In this document: positions 11,666-21,597 of the stretch, one piece after another
Layout of the letters: each line of letters starts with the position of its first letter
Position numbering within the stretch: position 1 is the stretch's first letter
Source of the DNA: Papaver somniferum
Lineage: Eukaryota > Streptophyta > Magnoliopsida > Ranunculales > Papaveraceae
NCBI RefSeq assembly: GCF_003573695.1
Contig: NC_039363.1
Span: 128,695,302 to 128,759,301 of the forward strand
Direction of reading: 5' to 3'
DNA: 64,000 bases
Position numbers and translations under genes: made by a program
The notes under the pieces: model-generated
Seen by the model: the letters and a program-made list of their open reading frames with translations, nothing else
The model's database searches: none
Told to the model about the DNA's origin: nothing

Positions 11666-12919
11666 TCAAATTACTGAATGCAAGTATTGCAAACATTTTG
11701 GAGGAAATTGAAATACAGTGAAAGGAAATCCTAAGGCCAAATCCAAATATTTTTGGCGTTCATGCTTTGAACACCAATACTTCACAAGATCCAATATCTT
11801 AGGCGTTAATGTTTTGAGCCAAGTTTCGTGTATTACCGCCACATTCGCCTTGCCTTCCATGTTGATTAACCTGTAGTATCCATTAGCAATAGACTTAGAA
11901 ATCATGAAAGGTCCTTCCCAGTTGGAATTCTTCGTAGAATGAAGATTGCGTTTAGTTGCTTTGAGAACTAAATCTCCCTCCTGGAACTTGTTAGACTTGA
12001 TTGTCCGTGCCCTGAATACCTTATGTTGGTTCAGAACTCCTCGTGCAGTGGCGTTCCACGTTAGTGAGGCCTTCCAATTTTGCGGTACATATGGACATTC
12101 GTGCAAAGGAGAATATTTGGGATACTGCTTGTTGAATTCAACCATTATTTCAGCAACAATAGTATCGGTGAAATGTTCGACTCGGAGAGGCTCTGCGTCC
12201 AACCACTTGGTGAAATATTGCTGAGGTGAGGTTATCCATTCATAGCATTTTGCAATGGCTAAGTTTTTGGTGGAGTAAAGCCCACGAACCAAAGTAGCAT
12301 GTTTGAAAACGGATAATATGGACACATGAGGAGGAATAAGACTTTCCTGAGCGTGAAATCTTTTGATGAAAGCATTTGCATTTTCTTCAGGCTTTTGTGT
12401 CAGCTCCTTCAAGGTTTTGACTTCCTTCAGATATTCAAACGGTGAAGCATATTCTATTTCTTCTTCCAAATCAGATCTTTCCTCAACAGAGAAATGTGCA
12501 ATTGAAGGTGTTGGGGTTACCTTCCCAGCATGAATCCACGTACGTCCAAGTATCATGTCATATCCTGGGTCTTCTCGGATTATGTAAAATTTGGTTTCTG
12601 TCCAGATTGATTTAACGTTCACCTTGAGAGTAATATGGCCGTAAGCATCTCTGGGCGTCCCCTCGTGATCCATGATTGATACTGGAGCATGAATGGATTC
12701 TTGTCGTGTGATACCAATAGCTCTGAGAATTTTCAGAGGGATAACATTGACAGCAGTGCCAACATCAATCAATACTCGTTTGAACTCATTTCCTTTGAGA
12801 TGGACTGCGGTGAGAAGTCCCCAGTCATACATCTCTTTGTGTGTTACTGAAGGCTCAGGGAGTGTCTCCTGGATCAGCAAACGCTTTCCTGACACGATAT
12901 GATTCAATGCAGCAAACAT
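11666..12919 (-). CDS. 417-codon fusion ORF: aspartic protease + gag-like piece + integrase fragments
   Basis: Residues about 1-145 are a gypsy protease region: the usual D-S/T-G active site reads LIDVGTAVNVIP, so the Ser/Thr is Val, and the flap/end motif GYDMILGRTWI is present. Residues about 165-230 (LKELTQKPEENANAFIKRF) look like a gag core piece, which normally lies before the protease. Then YFTKWLDAEPL matches the middle of an integrase core, followed after a deletion by the integrase C-terminal region (KFQEGDLVLKATKRNL, WEGPFMISKSI, HETWLKTLTP). Reverse transcriptase, RNase H and the catalytic integrase core are absent. The frame is nevertheless uninterrupted for 1.25 kb. No function can be claimed. 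The gag assignment of the middle part is an inference. Confidence 0.6.
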   Translation of the reverse strand: MFAALNHIVSGKRLLIQETLPEPSVTHKEMYDWGLLTAVHLKGNEFKRVLIDVGTAVNVIPLKILRAIGITRQESIHAPVSIMDHEGTPRDAYGHITLKVNVKSIWTETKFYIIREDPGYDMILGRTWIHAGKVTPTPSIAHFSVEERSDLEEEIEYASPFEYLKEVKTLKELTQKPEENANAFIKRFHAQESLIPPHVSILSVFKHATLVRGLYSTKNLAIAKCYEWITSPQQYFTKWLDAEPLRVEHFTDTIVAEIMVEFNKQYPKYSPLHECPYVPQNWKASLTWNATARGVLNQHKVFRARTIKSNKFQEGDLVLKATKRNLHSTKNSNWEGPFMISKSIANGYYRLINMEGKANVAVIHETWLKTLTPKILDLVKYWCSKHERQKYLDLALGFPFTVFQFPPKCLQYLHSVI

Positions 12920-12937
12920 GTCTTTTCTTTGAGCCTT

Positions 12938-13626
12938 TTATAGGTACAACAATTCACAGGCGTGTTCGATTAAGGATTGAACCGCTTCTTTGACAGGTGT
13001 CTCAGATAGAGTGAAGGTTCTGACCGAGAGAGGGTCTCTGTGTACTCCTTCAGTCCCCAAGTTAAGCTCCCCTGATTGAATTTTTTCTTGGAATATGCGC
13101 TTCAAGATTCTGCAGTCTTTTGTGGGATGATTGAAGAATCTGTGAAAACGACGGTGATGAGGATTTTCCATGTCCTCTTCGGTTGGTTCTTTCTTGACAT
13201 ACGACAACTTGATTGCACCGTCTTAGGAACTTCTTCATCATCTACTATATGGATTGGAGTGACTTAGGGATCAGCGTCCGAAGATTTTTCTTTATCTTTT
13301 CTCTTATCCTGAGTTTTCTCTGACACCTTGTCTGTAAGAGTATTAAGATAATTGCATAACTCTTTTTGAGTAGCAGCCATGTCAATCTGATTCTTGGCAA
13401 GAGTTTCTTGCACCTTCATGAGATCACCTATAGTAGGTGGATTTTCTCTGATTTCTTCAGGAGACCGGCCGAAGAGAGGATTGCTTCTGATGTTGGTTTG
13501 AGGAGGAGTGGTATCGCCATTTCCGTTGTTAGGAGTCAGAGCAGTTTCTGGAGCACCACCAGTATTGCTAGTGCTAGCATTGCTTGGGTTAGGATTTGTA
13601 ACTGAACCTGACCTAAGATCAACCAT
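12938..13626 (-). pseudogene. Broken gag of the Tat-like element
   Basis: The gag start is the ATG at 13626-13624, 35 bases after the primer site, reading MVDLRSGSVTNPNPSNAST. This first ORF ends at 13264 in a Lys/Asp-rich tail. A second ORF (13207-12938, another frame) has RRFHRFFNHPTKDCRILKR, a remnant of a Cys/His region, followed by a linker towards the protease. The main capsid domain expected between them is missing; a gag-like piece occurs instead inside the downstream fusion ORF. The longer frame starting at 13944 runs through LTR and primer site and is not used. Confidence 0.6.
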
Positions 13627-13659
13627 TCTTGTTAGAACCAAGATTGCAACCGAGAGAAT

Positions 13660-13680
13660 GATCTCCCACTGTGGTCGCCA
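13660..13680 (-). other. Primer binding site of the Tat-like element
   Basis: Read on the minus strand, TGGCGACCACAGTGGGAGAT follows the LTR end CATCTACA after two bases (GA) and a T. TGGCGAC-type primer sites are typical of Tat elements; the exact tRNA was not identified. This site sets the inner end of the 5' LTR at 13683, much further in than the repeat homology alone would suggest. Confidence 0.75.
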
Positions 13681-14122
13681 ATCTGTAGATGGGGCAAAAC
13701 GAGTTGCTGATTTATAAGGAATTGAGGAGACGACCGTGCGGAAGAAACTCCTTGAACCGAGCGAACTTTCTAACCTCCCACAGATGCACTGCAAAAAGGG
13801 AGTGCTTTGAATTCGAGAGATCAATCTGTAGGACTCCGGCCTAAACCAAGACAATGGTCGTTCCAGAGTCAATTCGGTCACAAGAGAGTATGGGTCGATC
13901 TGTAGGAGGAAAGCTGAGAAATGTGTGAGATCAATGGTGATCAAAAATTGTAGGTGTGTTGTGTATTCTGCTCGGAGAAATGAGATAAGTTCTGATTTGT
14001 TGAATTTTTCTCTGTTGAGAGTAATTGCTCAGATGTTGAGTTCTTAATCTCTTGTTATCTATTCGACCAGAGATTGTCTAGTTGACGAAAGATTGTCTTG
14101 TCCTTCAATCATGATTCAGAGA

Positions 14123-14135
14123 CTTATTTATATTG
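14123..14135 (-). promoter_or_regulatory. TATA box of the Tat-like 5' LTR
   Basis: The minus-strand sequence CAATATAAATAAG is a good plant TATA box, about 440 bp before the LTR end. Transcription would start near 14100 and run through R/U5, the primer site and gag. The partial 3' LTR has no counterpart. Confidence 0.55.
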
Positions 14136-15410
14136 CAAGAATTGTAAACACCTTGATCCCATGAAATGTGACAGTTGCTGGAGTCAAAGAGTGGGGAAGT
14201 GGGAGATCGTGTCAAAACCAGTTGCTCATCGTGCTGAGACTTGGTTAATTTTCCACCCACTACTTTGCTAAATCCTTCAACTGCTTGCACAACAGGCTCA
14301 CATTCTCATCGTGTGTATGAACACATGTGTCGTAGACCGCCAGACCAAAACCCTAGTTGATATCCCCCATGTGACACGATTGATGTCTCGTGATTGTGGA
14401 GTCTGCAAGGAAGACGTGTATTTAGTTAGTCAGTTGTTGATTTTATGGGACGATGAATCCTTGTATTGCTGAGTCGAACGTGATTTGCAAATTTTCTAAG
14501 ACTCACGAATTGAACGTGTCTGTTGAGATAAAGGTATAATTCTCGAATAAATGTTGATAGTTAAGGTGAGCAAATATTGCTCATTTGATGAATTGTCGAA
14601 TATTGATAGTTGAGCCAATATTCCTTAGTCTGAGCAAATGTTGCTCATCTGAGCAAATATTGCTCGTTTGATGAATTATTGGTAACAGAACCGAATAAAA
14701 TATTAATTTAAAATACTGGCAACTGAACCAAGTATAATTAATTAAAATGTTGATCATGGGATAAACGTAAAATTATTAGAGTTTGAATATGAAATTATGA
14801 ACCTTGGATTAGAAAACCCTAATTTCGATCAACTGCTGATCAATTGATGATTTATTGAAAATTAACCACGGAGTGAAGGAGGGACCGGCTACATGGGATG
14901 ATGGATTGACCATGTAGCGCCCAGATGCTTGAGTGAGCAAATACCAAAGTCTCTTGAAGACAAGTTGGTGAAAGGATGATTAAATGCTGGTTTAATCATT
15001 AAAATAATGCTCGTCTGAGCCTTAGGTGATAAAACCTAATTATGAAGAGATGAGGGACCGACCAAGGGGTCATGAAACCGGCCCTGATTGGTCATGGGAC
15101 CGACTGATGATCGTTTTATGAAATTCCAAATTGTTTGGGAGATTTTGAACCTAATGTAAACAAATTAGGTCAAATGATGAGAATGTGTGTGACCGGCCTC
15201 TGCAAGCCAAAGAGCCAACCTTGGCCGGTCAAGGTAATATGCTCATGTCACCAAAGGGTTCCTATCTCAGTCCTGAGAATTTTGATATTTCTGATGCGCA
15301 TTTGAACAACATTTTGAAAAAATATGAAGAAATCAAGGTTTTTGCTCAAACTGAGGAAACTTCATAAGATGAGGGAAATAATAATAATAAAATAAGGAAT
15401 TATGAAGTGT

Positions 15411-16030
15411 GGGACCGGCTATGGCTAAGGCGTGGTCGGATGGACAATAAGCCTGGTCCCATGGCATTTTCTAATTTTATATTATTTTCATGATTTTAGA
15501 GAAATATCAAGAAATCAAGGAGTTTTTTGAAACTAAGGAGTTTCCTTGATGTGAATCAGTTTCCATGAGATGAAGGCAACAATGATAATAAAATAATAAA
15601 ACAAGGGGCGTGTGGGACCGGCCACTGCTAGGGCATGGCCGGCCGGCTAGTGGCTCGGTCCCGTGAACTTTCCCTAATTTTATATCTTTTCCTTCATGTG
15701 AAGGAAATATCATGAAATTGTGGAATTTCATGGGATGAAGGAAATAATAATAAAATAATAAGGAACCATGAGGTGTGGGACCGTCCACAACTAAGGAATA
15801 GCTGGCCAGCTAGATACCTGGTCCCACGATACCTTTTCCAATTTTATATTATTTCCTTGGTGTGAAGGAAACACCATGAAACTGAGGAGTTTCCTTAAGA
15901 CGAAGGAATTTTGTTCAAATGAAGGAATTTTCATGGGATCAAGGAAAATAATTGTAAAAATATGATAAAATATAGAATCAGGCGTGGGATTGGCCACGAC
16001 ATGACAGGTCTGCCGGTGTGCCCAGTCCCC
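15411..16030. repeat. Four degenerate hairpin repeats in the 5' LTR
   Basis: This is the second copy of the array at 5169-5775. Units begin at about 15411, 15614, 15777 and 15986. The clearest hairpin (15614-15662) again pairs GGGACCGGCCACT with a right arm ending CGGTCCC around GGCCGGCCGG. Stem bases differ between the two LTRs while the closing GGGACC/GGTCCC pair is kept in the first two units. Confidence 0.55.
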
Positions 16031-16765
16031 TAGCGCCTTAGCTAATATTTTATTATTATTATTTTTCTTCCTATTTTGCATAGGTTCATCGTTCCTTCGT
16101 ATTTTGGAATGCTCGTTCGTGCATTCAGGTGCTCGTTAGTGCATTATTGCTGAATACACTTGCACCATTTTGGTCGGGGCTTACTCGATAGCGGCTCAGA
16201 TGCCCGTACGTTGAATATTTATCACTAACTCGTGGAATTCTGCTGGGAAGAACCACAAATTGAAGTAATGAAATATTATGAAGAACGCAGAATATTTCCG
16301 AATATTCAGTTAATGAATTTAAGGATTAGAAATAATTAATTGATGGCTCTATACTAGCAGGCATGCTGTCTAGAAGCATTAATTATTTGAGAATTGAGTA
16401 ATATCAGCTTGTTGAAGCGTCATATTTATTTTATATAGTCAGGGAAAACACTGCTACATCCTGAAGACGTTATTGCTTTGTACTAGCAGGCAAGATGTCT
16501 AGGATTCGTCCAATCTTTCGATTATATATAAAAATATTTACTGAAATAGCTCCGCATTTATGAGATATGATATTGCCTCAGCTGAGAGACTACACATCTA
16601 CATATACTCTGAGAGACAGTATTCTCAGCCAGAGGTTCTTGCGGTATGAGCTTTCATGCTTCGATGAGAGACATGAGTCTCAATACTCATCTGATTGCTG
16701 GATCAGGAGTATGTACAATTATGGATTTACGATTTTAGCCTTTGTCAAAAATCCACCATCTACAG

Positions 16766-17213
16766 TAGGGTTACGCAACCTTTAAACAGGTTCGTACACG
16801 AACAATCCACAACCTTAAATAGAATTTTCGAGAATAACCTTCCTTTATTGAATTTCAATTTTGCAAAACTTAACAAAACTAAGAAAATAAGAAAACAAAC
16901 TTTTCCTAAAGCCTGAGGTGTGCACAATCTTGTCTCTTTTGAACAGGCACATGAGACAAGATACATTAAACAACACAATCAAGTTGTGCTGCGGGGAACA
17001 ACAATCTGTCCACCTTGTTCCTTTTGGAAGGAATTCATAGAACCATGTCTATCAAAACTTTTAGACCATACTTTCTTTTCTAATGGTTTATTTTCTATTT
17101 GGAAACTAACTTATTCGAAGAAGACAAAATCTTACATACCTTGGCAGTTTTTTGAGCGAATTTAAGCTTATTTACTAGTCGATTTGCTCTTCGTTGAAGT
17201 TTGTTGACATATC
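16766..17213 (-). other. Remnant between the Tat-like LTR and copia gag
   Basis: This stretch lies where the copia element C should continue from gag into pol. No protease, integrase or reverse transcriptase motif was found in it. On the minus strand it contains a GTTCGTGTACGAAC palindrome near 16790-16805 and CTTGTCTCATGTGCCTGTTC near 16950. Open frames here are short and show no recognised motif. Most of the copia pol seems to have been lost before or during arrival of the Tat-like element. Confidence 0.35.
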
Positions 17214-18525
17214 TCATCTTGTGTTTGTACTTAAAACACTTTGAAAGTTTATGACCCTTGAGTGAATAATCGACACATATGATGATTCAGATGCCTGGGA
17301 TGTGCAAGCTGCAAGACACATGGTGGAACCTGAAAAATCAAACAAAGAGTTTCCAACAGAAAGGTCAATTTTCTCTTCCAGATTGGTTGAGTCTTCTTCT
17401 GAAAGAATATTAAGATTGATGTATGTATTGCTACAATTATCAAAATCAATATTTTCACAAAGAAGTGCAACACTTGATTTTTCGTCTTCATTGGAATCAT
17501 GGTGATCAGACATTTCATCAAGAGTTGCAGCAAGACCTTTGTTCCCAGTGTATTTTCTGCGGTTAGGACACTCATTTGCAAAATGACCAAAACCTTTACA
17601 CTTGAAGCCCCGAGGCATATCCTCGTCATCAGTCTTGTCAGCATCCCTATTTTTAGGAGGAACGCGATTGTGAGGTTTAACTGATAACCTAGGTTTATCT
17701 CTAGAAAAACGTTTACTTCTCTTCAATAAAAGATCTCTAAACAGTTTTGTAATCAACGAGACTGACTTGTCAAGATCTGCATCTGATGAATCAGTCTCAG
17801 AAAGATCATTCTCAGAGATACAAACACTTTTACTTTATCAAGTAATTTAGTGTTCCTCTGTGCTTTAAAGGCAACATCCTTTCCGGTTTTGGATGTGTGC
17901 TCAAGATCAAAGATATTTAGCTTTCCAACCAGTGTATTTTGGAGAGAGCGTCAAGGTTATTTACCTCAACGATGGCATGCTTCTTAGAATCGTATATATA
18001 TGTCAGCGATCTGAGAATTTTCATGACAATGTCCTTTTCAGGAATAGTCTTACCCAATGCAAAAGATACATTAACAATTTGAGGCACTTTGTGATTAAAC
18101 TCATCAAATGAATCTTCATCTGCCATACTAAGGTTTTCCTAATCGGAATTAAGGTTTTGAAGCCTAGCTTCCTTCTCACCGGTGTTACCTTCAAATACGG
18201 TTTCTAAGATATCCCAAGCATATTTAGACCGAGTGCACGTAGTCACATGGTGCTGAATATCTGGAGTAATGGCATGTACGATGGCATTCAAACTGCCGGA
18301 GTTTTGCTTTGCAGCAAGTATCTCAGCAGCGTCATATGCACCAATATTCTTAGGAACGGATGCATCTCCTACTGCAACAACGAGAGCATCATAGCCATTA
18401 ACTACATAAACCCATGATTGAAAATCACGCGCTTGAAGAAAGGCACGCATAGAAATTTTCCACCACAAGTAATTAGAGCCATCGAAGACTGGTGGTACGT
18501 TTATAGAGATAGCACATCTGTCCAT
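17214..18525 (-). pseudogene. Ty1/copia gag (UBN2-type), broken
   Basis: The ATG at 18525 starts a copia gag: FDGSNYLWWKISMRAFLQ, then YAWDILETVFEGNTGEKEA and ARLQNLNSD, a stop at 18139, and in the same frame SFDEFNHKVPQIVN and LGKTIPEKDIVMKILRSL down to 17917. A third frame (17756-17214) has a basic linker and a zinc knuckle, FKCKGFGHFANEC. The family pattern is CX2CX4HX4C; here the first Cys is replaced by Gly (RGFKC). Breaks are the stop at 18139, a frame change between 17917 and 17756, and the lost knuckle Cys. It lies just inside LTR C and its primer site. Confidence 0.75.
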
Positions 18526-18573
18526 ATCAAATTGCTACAAACATAGACTTATAAGGTCTTAAACGTGTTTGCC

Positions 18574-18586
18574 TACTCTGATACCA
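18574..18586 (-). other. Primer binding site of copia element C (initiator tRNA-Met type)
   Basis: The minus strand reads TGGTATCAGAGTA, the standard copia primer site complementary to initiator tRNA-Met. It follows the LTR end CATTTTCA by two bases. It fixes the element's orientation as minus and the inner LTR edge at 18589. Confidence 0.85.
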
Positions 18587-18588
18587 AC

Positions 18589-21032
18589 TGAAAATGCGGG
18601 GGGTCTAACAACCACACCCAACAATTCGTTTGGAAATCTGAGAGGACTTACTCCAATATAATTTCTAGAGAATCAACTAGACAGCAAATAGAAATATGCG
18701 AGTTCGATTGAATATAAGAGGAGTAAACTTGAACGGTACCAAAGACCAATGTTCAAGGATCAATCAATCTCATTCAACAACCAAAGGTTGGATTTCCTAA
18801 TTGATCGATACAACGCACAACCTGTGATATTTCAATTATATAACAAAATATAATGCGGAAAATAAATAACACAGACACCGGAATTTTGTTAACGAGGAAA
18901 CCGCAAATACAGAAAACCCCCGGGACCTAGTCCAGTTTGAACACCACATTGTATTAAGCCGCTACAGACACTAGCCTACTACCAATGAACTTCGGACTGG
19001 ACTATAGTTGAACCCTAATCAATCTCATACTGATTCAAGGTACAGTTGCGCTACTTACGTCTTTGATCCCAGCAGGATACTACGCACTTGATTCCCTTAG
19101 TTGATCTCACCCACAACTAAGAGTTTCTACGACCCAAAGTCGAAGACTTGATAAACAAATCTGTCTCACACGGAAAAATCTGTAGGATTGAATAAATTTG
19201 TCTTCCACAAAAATACCCAAGAGTTTTTGTTCCGTCTTTTGATAAATCAAGGTGAACATGAACCAATTGATAAACCAGACTTGTATTCCCGAAGAACAGG
19301 TCAGTATTATCAATCACCTCACAATAATCTAAATCGTATAATGGCGAAACTAGATATTTTGGAATCACAAACGATAAGACGAAGATGTTTGTGATCACGT
19401 TTTATCTTGCCTATCGGAGAAATTAATCTCGAGCAAATCTTAGAGAAGATAGTACTCAAACGATAGAGTCGGGCAAGATCAGAACACCCGGCTACAACAG
19501 AAATAGTTGGGTCTGGCTTCACAATCCCAATGAAGTCTTTCAAGTCGTTAACCTACAAGGTTTAGGAAAACCTAAGGTTAAAGGAGAGTCGACTCTAGCT
19601 TATGCAACTAGTAACACACAGAAGGTGTGGGGATCAGGTTTCCCAGTTTCTAGAGTTCTCCTTTATATAGTTTTTAAATCAGGGTTTGCAATCCAAGTTA
19701 CCTTGGTAACAAAGCATTCAATATTCACCGTTAGATGAAAAACCTGATTCAACCAAGATAATATTTTTCAATCGTTGGATCGAACTTAGCTTGTTACACA
19801 CAAATGAAATGTGCCCTCATTTAGGTTTATGAACCGTACCTAAACGTGTACACCATGTTGACTCACAATAGTTAACCGAAGTTAGCCATATGATAACTCT
19901 CATATCAACCGTATTCATCTTAACCATAACTATTTCAAATGACTCAAATGAAACAATCGAATATAGCATATTCAATTGCTATATTCTCATAGAAGTATAT
20001 AAGAACACAATCGAAACAAAATCGTTTTGATTCACTCGAATTAATTCTTGAATATTATAGCCACGGTTTGCAAAGATTGCATTCCTTATTATATAAATGT
20101 TTATGTTCATGTACACAACCGATTTTAGAAAGTAACCCACTCAAGTACACAAACGGGTACGCATACCTGAGTAACCGGACATGAGTTTGGTTACGCCAGT
20201 ACGCGTACGGGTGCGCATACTACAACACATTCCAAACTCCAGAAGATTTTCACGGACATGAACTTTCCGCAGGTATGCGTACGGGTACGCATACTTTCCC
20301 AGACATCAGCAACCACCAGTACGCGTACGGGTACGCATACTTCAGGCTCCCGTTTTTGGACTTGCACAATAATGTGATTAACACACTATGTTTATATCCA
20401 AACATGGTTACTTGATTCTAAACTCTTTATTTCAATCATTGAAACTTTCTTAGAGGATGTTATATAGTTGTTATTTACAAACTATTTTTCATCAAAACTA
20501 TTTTCAAGATATTGAAATTATCATAAAGAAACATTCCAAGACTTCACCAATTGATTGTATCACACAAACCATGTGGGATGTTACTCGGAAATTTTCATAT
20601 GATCACATTCGGACTTTCATCACGAATGTAAGATGAACTTGGTCGAAGCGAAAGATTGCCAACACATATTCCGATAAATATATAAGTGAGTTAAACTCAG
20701 CTCGAAATCTTAAATGTGTATAATAGAAAACTATATCGTAACACGACTTATGTCTCAATATAGGAGATAAAGTAGAAATAGACTTTCCAAGTGATAGATG
20801 AGTTTCAGTCTCCACATACTTTTTGTTGATGAAGTTCCACAAGCTCCCCTTAGTAATTCTTCGTCTTCAAATGATATACGCCGTGAAAGCTAAAGCTCAA
20901 CTACACAATCTATGTCCTAGTCCGAGATATCTAAATAGGCTAGAAATCAAGACTCATAGTTTTGATCATTAATATTGAGAAACATGCTTAAGATAGCAAC
21001 GCATGCGAGTTCGACCGAGCAATGCTCTAACA
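18589..21032 (-). repeat. 5' LTR (2.44 kb) of Sirevirus-like copia element C
   Basis: On the minus strand the LTR opens TGTTAGAGCATTGCTCGG (21032) and closes CCGCATTTTCA (18589), next to the primer site. It is related along its length to LTRs at 21598-23959, 35008-37015 and 37016-39293. Marks of the family are TTTTGTTAACGAGGAAACCG near 18890, CCCGGGACCTAGTCCAG near 18920 and an array of GTACGCGTAC motifs at 20143-20342. No 3' LTR of this element is in the window. Confidence 0.85.
20143..20342. repeat. Four GTACGC palindrome units in LTR C
   Basis: Units of about 24 bp start at about 20143, 20198, 20272 and 20318. The best pair is AGTACGCGTACGGGTACGC followed by ATACT. Each is a near-palindrome made of two half sites (GTACGCGTAC and GGTACGCATAC). 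The sequence between units is not repeated. The same array, with other bases changed, occurs in the other LTRs of this family. Confidence 0.7.
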
Positions 21033-21597
21033 TCCTTGATGAATGCATTTAGCTTCGGCTATATGATTGCATCTAAAAAAGTTAATATGTATTTTCTTTG
21101 GTCATGAAGTTCTTTATGGAAATTTCATTAGGATCCCATTAGTTTTCGCACCTTCGCCAATTTTATTGACAAAAAGGGGGAGAATTAATGTGTAGTTCAC
21201 ACTACAAACACATATGGTTTTCGGATCATTATGTAAGGGGGAGTGGTTTTCATGTGAGATGAAGTATTGACTAAGGGGGAGTGATACATATCACCATAGT
21301 ATTGTTGTCGAAGTTGTGATACAATTTAAATTTGATGTTGTGTAATAATACTATGACACTGTGTAACAATGATTGAGAGCTTTTGTTTTCTCATTATTAT
21401 GGCTACGGATCTTCAACAACGATGATGCTGCATTGAATATCTTTGGAATCATTGGAGTACTTGGAAGTGACGAAGATTTCGAGTAATTTTAGAGAACCAA
21501 GGAGATCATGCATGTGGGAGAGAAGATGCAAAGTTTATTTATTTTGTAGTCCATATGTATTGATAGCTTTGTCACTAAAATTGACAAATGGGGAGAT
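21033..21597 (+). other. 3' internal end of Sirevirus-like element D with several polypurine tracts
   Basis: The stretch ends AAATGGGGAGAT directly before the TGTTAGAGC start of LTR D, a standard polypurine tract. Earlier copies lie upstream: AAAAAGGGGGAGAA near 21172, TAAGGGGGAGTGG near 21233 and TAAGGGGGAGTGA near 21273. Repeated tracts of this kind before the 3' LTR are a known feature of Sireviruses. No protein domain was recognised. The left side is cut at 21032 by the outer end of LTR C. Confidence 0.65.

Larger units (their letters stand above)
5088..16765 (-). mobile_element. Tat-like Ty3/gypsy retrotransposon, minus strand, internally scrambled, with antisense PMD gene
   Basis: Order along the element (minus strand): 5' LTR 16765-13683, primer binding site, gag pieces 13626-12938, a protease/gag-like/integrase fusion ORF 12919-11666, an antisense PMD pseudogene (plus strand, about 6815-11540), and a partial 3' LTR 6513-5088. 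Reverse transcriptase and RNase H are missing, so the element cannot move by itself. The TGGCGACC primer site and the antisense extra gene between pol and the 3' LTR are known marks of the Tat lineage. No target duplication was found. The two LTR copies are clearly similar in the shared 1.4 kb but differ by many small changes, so the insertion is not recent. Confidence 0.7.
13683..16765 (-). repeat. 5' LTR (3.08 kb) of the Tat-like element
   Basis: On the minus strand the LTR opens TGTAGATGG (16765) and closes CCATCTACA (13683), a perfect 9-bp terminal inverted repeat, and is followed by a primer binding site. A TATA box, CAATATAAATAAG, lies at about 14135-14123, giving a U3 of about 2.6 kb and R+U5 of about 0.4 kb. 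The first half repeats at 5088-6513. GGGACC hairpin units occur at about 15411, 15614, 15777 and 15986, and looser GGGACCG motifs near 14882, 15054 and 15108 suggest the array was once longer. Confidence 0.75.

Noticed and set aside
13627..13944. N-terminal extension of the Tat-like gag frame
   Set aside because: It reads through LTR U5 and the primer binding site; the true gag start is the ATG at 13626, after the primer site.
5088..16765. Interpretation of the repeats at 5.1-6.5 and 15.3-16.8 kb as LTRs of a plus-strand element whose gene is PMD
   Set aside because: The primer site, terminal inverted repeat, TATA box and gag order all read on the minus strand; no primer site follows 6513 on the plus strand.
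20143..20342. Spaced GTACGC units as a CRISPR-like array
   Set aside because: Units are few and degenerate, spacing is irregular, the host is a plant and the array lies in an LTR.
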